Shown here: positions 60,726-64,000 of the stretch, in pieces | Layout: each line of letters starts with the position of its first letter | Numbering within the stretch: position 1 is the stretch's first letter | Assembly: GCF_018130765.1 (NCBI RefSeq) | Contig: NZ_JAFCJZ010000011.1 | Coordinates: 124,001-188,000 of the forward strand | DNA length: 64,000 nucleotides | Source of the DNA: Bradyrhizobium iriomotense | GTDB taxonomy: Bacteria > Pseudomonadota > Alphaproteobacteria > Rhizobiales > Xanthobacteraceae | Direction: 5' to 3' | Made by a program: the position numbers and the translations under genes | The notes under the pieces: model-generated | Told to the model about the DNA's origin: nothing | The model's input: only the letters and a program-made list of their open reading frames with translations | Database searches by the model: none

Positions 60726-62225
60726 ATGGAAGTTCTGACCAACGCCGAAATGCAGCGGGCCGACCAGCTCGCGATCGCCGCCGGCACGCCCGGCTTCAAG
60801 CTGATGCTGAGCGCCGGCCAGGCGGTCGCTGAAGCCGCCAATGCGCTGGTGGAGGAGGGGCCGATCCTGATCGTGGCCGGCCCCGGCAACAATGGCGGTG
60901 ACGGTTTTGTCGCAGCCGCCGAGCTCGCCGCGCAAGGCCGCGAGGTCTCGGTGATCCTGATGTGCGAGCGCGATCAGCTCCAGGGCGATGCGGCCTCCGC
61001 CGCGCGCGGCTGGAAGCATCCGGTGCTCCCGTTCAATCCGCAGGCGATCGGAAAACCTGCGCTGATCATCGATGCGCTGTTCGGCGCGGGCCTCAGCCGC
61101 TCCGTCGAGGGCGAGGCGCGGGAGATGATCGAGGCCATCAACGCCAACGGCGCCCTGGTGCTCGCGGTCGATCTGCCGAGCGGGATCAACGGCACCAGCG
61201 CCGCCGTGCTGGGCGTGGCCGTGAACGCCACCGAGACGGTCACGTTCTTCCGCAAGAAGCCGGCGCACCTGCTGCTGCCGGGACGGGTGCATTGCGGCCG
61301 GGTGCGGGTTGCCGACATCGGTATCGACGCACAGGTGCTGGACGAGATCGGGCCGCAGATTTTCGAGAACGATCCGGATTTCTGGGGCGGGGCCTTTCCG
61401 GTGCCGCGCATCGACGGCCACAAATATGCGCGAGGCCACGTGCTCGCGGTATCGGGCGACGCAGCCGCGACCGGCGCAGCGCGGCTTGCCGCGCGCGGCG
61501 CGTTACGCGCCGGCGCGGGCCTGGTGACGCTGGCGAGCCCGCGCGATGCGCTCGCGATCAATGCAAGTGCGCTGACGGCGGTGATGGTGCGCCCCGTCGA
61601 TACTGTGGTCGAGTTCGGCGAGATGCTCGGCGACAAGCGCTACAACACCTGCATCATCGGTCCGGGCGCCGGGATCGGCGAGCGCACCTGCGACATGGTC
61701 CACACCGCGCTCACCGCGCAGCGGCATCTGGTTCTGGACGCGGATGCGCTGACGAGCTTTGCCGCAAATCCCGAGCGCTTGTTCGAATCGATCAAGTCGT
61801 CCCAGGACAGTGCAGTGGTGCTGACCCCGCACGAGGGCGAGTTTCCGCGCCTGTTCTCCGACCTCAGCAACAAGCATCCGGGCCGCTCCAAGCTCGAACG
61901 CGTGCGCGCCGCCGCCGAGCGCTCCGGCGCGGTGGTGCTGCTGAAGGGGCCCGATACCACCATCGCCGCGCCCGACGGCCGCGCCACCATCGCCGCCAAC
62001 GCGCCGCCCTGGCTGGCCACCGCCGGCGCCGGTGACGTGCTCTCCGGCATCATCGCCGGACTGCTGGCGCAGGGCGTGCCCGCGTTCGAAGCCGCCAGCA
62101 TCGGCGTCTGGATGCACGGCGAGGCGGCAAGCGAGGCGGGGCCGGGATTGATTGCGGAAGATCTCACCGAGACCCTGCCGGCCGTGCATCGGCGCATCTA
62201 CGATGCGCTGGGAGTGGAGTACTAG
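60726..62225 (+). CDS. nnr: Bifunctional NAD(P)HX epimerase/dehydratase
   Basis: Repairs hydrated NADH/NADPH: an N-terminal YjeF-N epimerase and a C-terminal ADP- or ATP-dependent dehydratase. The 499-residue protein begins MEVLTNAEMQRADQLAIAAG; the epimerase shows IVAGPGNNGGDGFVAAAELA near 50 and IDALFGAGLSRSVEG near 115 with VDLPSGINGTSAA near 149, and the dehydratase, from about 225, has HKYARGHVLAVSGD, LTPHEGEFPRLFSDL near 370 and WLATAGAGDVLSGIIAGLLA near 430 (ATP site). ATG at 60726 has AGGGA upstream; the longer frame is not family-like. The stop overlaps the next start by one base. Confidence 0.96.
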   Translation: MEVLTNAEMQRADQLAIAAGTPGFKLMLSAGQAVAEAANALVEEGPILIVAGPGNNGGDGFVAAAELAAQGREVSVILMCERDQLQGDAASAARGWKHPVLPFNPQAIGKPALIIDALFGAGLSRSVEGEAREMIEAINANGALVLAVDLPSGINGTSAAVLGVAVNATETVTFFRKKPAHLLLPGRVHCGRVRVADIGIDAQVLDEIGPQIFENDPDFWGGAFPVPRIDGHKYARGHVLAVSGDAAATGAARLAARGALRAGAGLVTLASPRDALAINASALTAVMVRPVDTVVEFGEMLGDKRYNTCIIGPGAGIGERTCDMVHTALTAQRHLVLDADALTSFAANPERLFESIKSSQDSAVVLTPHEGEFPRLFSDLSNKHPGRSKLERVRAAAERSGAVVLLKGPDTTIAAPDGRATIAANAPPWLATAGAGDVLSGIIAGLLAQGVPAFEAASIGVWMHGEAASEAGPGLIAEDLTETLPAVHRRIYDALGVEY

Positions 62226-62661
62226 TGCTGAGGCAACTCGCGCTCGCCGACATGGGCGCGGCGGCGGGCGTCCATCGGATCGCGTTTGACCAGGCGATGC
62301 CGTGGCTGGTCGGGCTGCACACACCGGAGGAGGATCGCTGGTTCTATCGCGAACGTATCTTTCCGACGTGCCGCGTGTGGGGATGGTTCGCTGATGACCT
62401 CCTGCGTGGTGTCATCGCCTTCCGCGAGGGCTGGGTCGAACAGCTCTACGTGCTTCCGGTTGCGCAGGGCCGCGGCGTCGGCACCGAACTCCTCGACATC
62501 GCCAAGGCGCCAGCGGACGGCTGGAGCTCTGGACCTTCCAGCGCAATGCGCCCGCGCGGCGCTTCTATGAGGCGCGCGGGTTCGCGTTGGTCGAGGAGAC
62601 CGATGGGGCGCGGAATGAGGAGAAGGAACCCGACGCTCGCTACGTCTGGACCCGCCAGTAG
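62225..62661 (+). pseudogene. GNAT acetyltransferase, frameshifted
   Basis: The 5' part reads MLRQLALADMGAAAGVHRIA and reaches the GNAT acetyl-CoA motif VLPVAQGRGVGTELLDIAKA. Near 62516-62520 the frame shifts: after GGACGG the sensible continuation is in another frame as LELWTFQRNAPARRFYEARG, then FALVEETDGARNEEKEP and DARYVWTRQ, stopping at 62661. A missing base (GACCGG to GACGG) would restore ADRLELW and a 145-residue protein. So it is a one-base deletion or sequencing error. The GTG start overlaps the nnr stop by one base. Confidence 0.85.
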
Positions 62662-62665
62662 GCGC

Positions 62666-63973
62666 TCACTCCACCCCATACCAGCGCACCAGGCGCGGCG
62701 CGGCCCAGTCCGTTACAACCGACTCGATCAGCCATCGTCCGGGGGAGGTCGCCGCGAACGCGATGCGCTGGGTCTGGCCGGGCTCGATCGCGAGCGTGTC
62801 GAGCCAGTAGGGCTTCCAGCCGTCGTCGAGCTTGTCGAGCAGGCGGAAGGGGTGGCCGTGCAGGTGGAAGACGGTGGTGATGGGAGCGGAATTCTTGAGG
62901 GCCACCACGATGGTGCGGCCGGCCTTGGAGCGGAAGGCGGGGGCGGAGGCGGTGGAGAAGTTTGCGGGCCGTGCCCAACCGGACTGAGCTGCGCCAAGCG
63001 CGACATCGAACCGCAGGGCGCCTTTCAGATCGAGCTTCTCGGGAAGGTCGTTCGACGGCAGTGGCTGCGGCGGCAATAGCGGCGCGCGCCGCTCCGATTG
63101 GCCTGATATCTTGAGGCTGCCCACCTGGCGCGCCTCCTTGCCGTCATGCAGCAGGAATGCGGCCGATGCGGCCGTATCCACAAACGCGTCGGCCCGTCCG
63201 CCGGGGGCCAGCACCAGGGCGCCGTTGCGGGCCGGGAACGGCTCGGCGGGCTGCCCGTCCAGGGCCATCACGCGAACCTCATGGCTTTCCAATTTGATTG
63301 CCAGAACAGTACGTTGGGAGCCATTGATAAAGCGCAGCCGCAGCCGCTCATTAGCTGCGGCTGAGAGTTCGAATGAAGTCTGCCCGTTGACCGTGTAGAG
63401 CGGTGTCGTGTCCTTGGGATCCTGACCCGGTGGGACCGCGGTGCCATCGGGCCGCAGGCGCCATTCCTCGATCAGCAGGATCTCGTCGCGATCGACGGCG
63501 ACCGGGCTGGTCTCAACCGCGATGATCGGAAGCGGGCGCGCGGGCTGCTTCAGGCCGTCCTCGAACAGCCGGAAGTCGGCCAGCAGGGTTCCTGCATTAG
63601 GTATTGAAATAACTGATGTTTCAACCGCACTAGGCGGAGCCGGTGCCCGTCCCCGGAGCGGATCGGCGGCGGCGGCCGGGGCATTGAGGCCGTACCAGAC
63701 TGGTGCAAGCGGTACAGGCAGGTCGTTCCGGAACACCACCTCGCAGCGGTCAAAGCGCTTGAGACGGACGGCCCTGAGATGGCTTACGGCAGCCAGCTCC
63801 CAGATCGGTGTAGCCGGCTGCCCCGGTTTCAAAGGCAGGGTCCCCGACCTTGCCTGGAGGGCAATCTGGGCGGTCACAGGCGGGGTTGCTCCGCCCACAA
63901 TCAGGCCGGCCGCCGAGGCTCCGAGGCCGGCCAAAACCTCGCGCCTCGTCGGGTCAAAAATCCGCGGTTTCAT
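62666..63973 (-). CDS. Multicopper-oxidase-like (SufI/FtsP-type) Tat-exported protein with missing copper ligands
   Basis: Cupredoxin-fold protein of 435 residues with a twin-arginine-like signal (PTRREVLAGLGASAAGLIVG). In active enzymes the first domain has HWHG; here it is VWYGLN near 92-97. The third-domain HPxHLHGH is kept in part (FHLHGHPFRLL near 369) but the C-terminal HCHxxxHxxxGM is replaced by ESVVTDWAAPRLVRW, so most copper ligands are gone. It resembles SufI, a non-oxidase cell-division-related homologue. A substrate-binding or structural role is more likely than copper oxidation. Confidence 0.8.
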   Translation of the reverse strand: MKPRIFDPTRREVLAGLGASAAGLIVGGATPPVTAQIALQARSGTLPLKPGQPATPIWELAAVSHLRAVRLKRFDRCEVVFRNDLPVPLAPVWYGLNAPAAAADPLRGRAPAPPSAVETSVISIPNAGTLLADFRLFEDGLKQPARPLPIIAVETSPVAVDRDEILLIEEWRLRPDGTAVPPGQDPKDTTPLYTVNGQTSFELSAAANERLRLRFINGSQRTVLAIKLESHEVRVMALDGQPAEPFPARNGALVLAPGGRADAFVDTAASAAFLLHDGKEARQVGSLKISGQSERRAPLLPPQPLPSNDLPEKLDLKGALRFDVALGAAQSGWARPANFSTASAPAFRSKAGRTIVVALKNSAPITTVFHLHGHPFRLLDKLDDGWKPYWLDTLAIEPGQTQRIAFAATSPGRWLIESVVTDWAAPRLVRWYGVE

Positions 63974-64000
63974 GGCGCGATCCGGACCACGCCGCGCTGG

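Overview
The window is GC-rich and tightly packed, and it looks like a chromosomal segment of an alphaproteobacterium of the Bradyrhizobium group (Nitrobacteraceae). The evidence is the set of characteristic genes: a K+-insensitive H+-pyrophosphatase, a GcrA-type regulator, an alphaproteobacterial porin, a glnB-glnA pair with a sigma-54 type promoter, the plsX-fabH-ihfA-merR-tRNA-Pro run, and several families of intergenic palindromes. There are no rRNA operons, CRISPR arrays, phage genes or recognisable insertion sequences. The species call is inference from content, not a search result.

Layout. 1-3.2 kb: riboflavin/thiamine block (end of ribD, ribE, ribH, nusB, thiL). 3.4-8.5 kb: hppA, a periplasmic Bug-type binding protein, bamE, a cytochrome bc1 assembly chaperone and a YceD protein. 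8.8-12.1 kb: plsX, fabH, ihfA, a MerR regulator and tRNA-Pro(GGG). 12.3-15.7 kb: an accessory patch with a low-GC exported ClpP-like protein, a frameshifted TetR gene, an HSL-type esterase and a small exported protein. 16-22.7 kb: a DapA-family lyase, an SDR, an alpha/beta hydrolase-like protein, a MarR regulator, a porin, a candidate small RNA and a GcrA-like regulator. 22.7-30.2 kb: catabolic or accessory enzymes (formamidase family, YdcF, DUF169, two tandem saccharopine-reductase-like proteins, a flavin monooxygenase with a divergent MarR gene).

30.2-39.5 kb is a cell-surface polysaccharide locus: an O-antigen ligase/polymerase-like membrane protein, an initiating undecaprenyl-phosphate sugar transferase, a GT4 glycosyltransferase, a GumC/Wzz-like chain-length protein, a CelD-type acyltransferase and a deacetylase-like protein. 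In this locus the ATPase part of the GumC-like protein and the metal site of the deacetylase-like protein both look degenerate. 39.5-46 kb: DUF2842, heme A synthase (ctaA), a small exported protein, O-acetylhomoserine sulfhydrylase, a CoA-binding protein, an enoyl-CoA hydratase-like protein, a PaaI thioesterase and rplM-rpsI. 46.2-58.3 kb: a diguanylate cyclase, an AI-2E family permease, a class I glutamine amidotransferase, a VOC protein, two AraC regulators, a tautomerase, an NfeD-stomatin pair, a periplasmic asparaginase and an outer-membrane beta-barrel. 58.4-64 kb: glnA and glnB (transcribed leftward), the bifunctional NAD(P)HX repair enzyme, a frameshifted GNAT gene and a multicopper-oxidase-like protein that lacks most copper ligands.

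Most of the window is ordinary core genome. The parts most worth a second look are the group of apparently catalytically degenerate enzymes (GumC C-terminus, deacetylase-like, FrsA-like hydrolase, oxidase-like), a candidate terminator-ended small RNA near 22.1 kb with CU-rich single strands, the intergenic palindromes, and several good candidate regulatory sites. I did not find a convincing previously undescribed multi-gene system.
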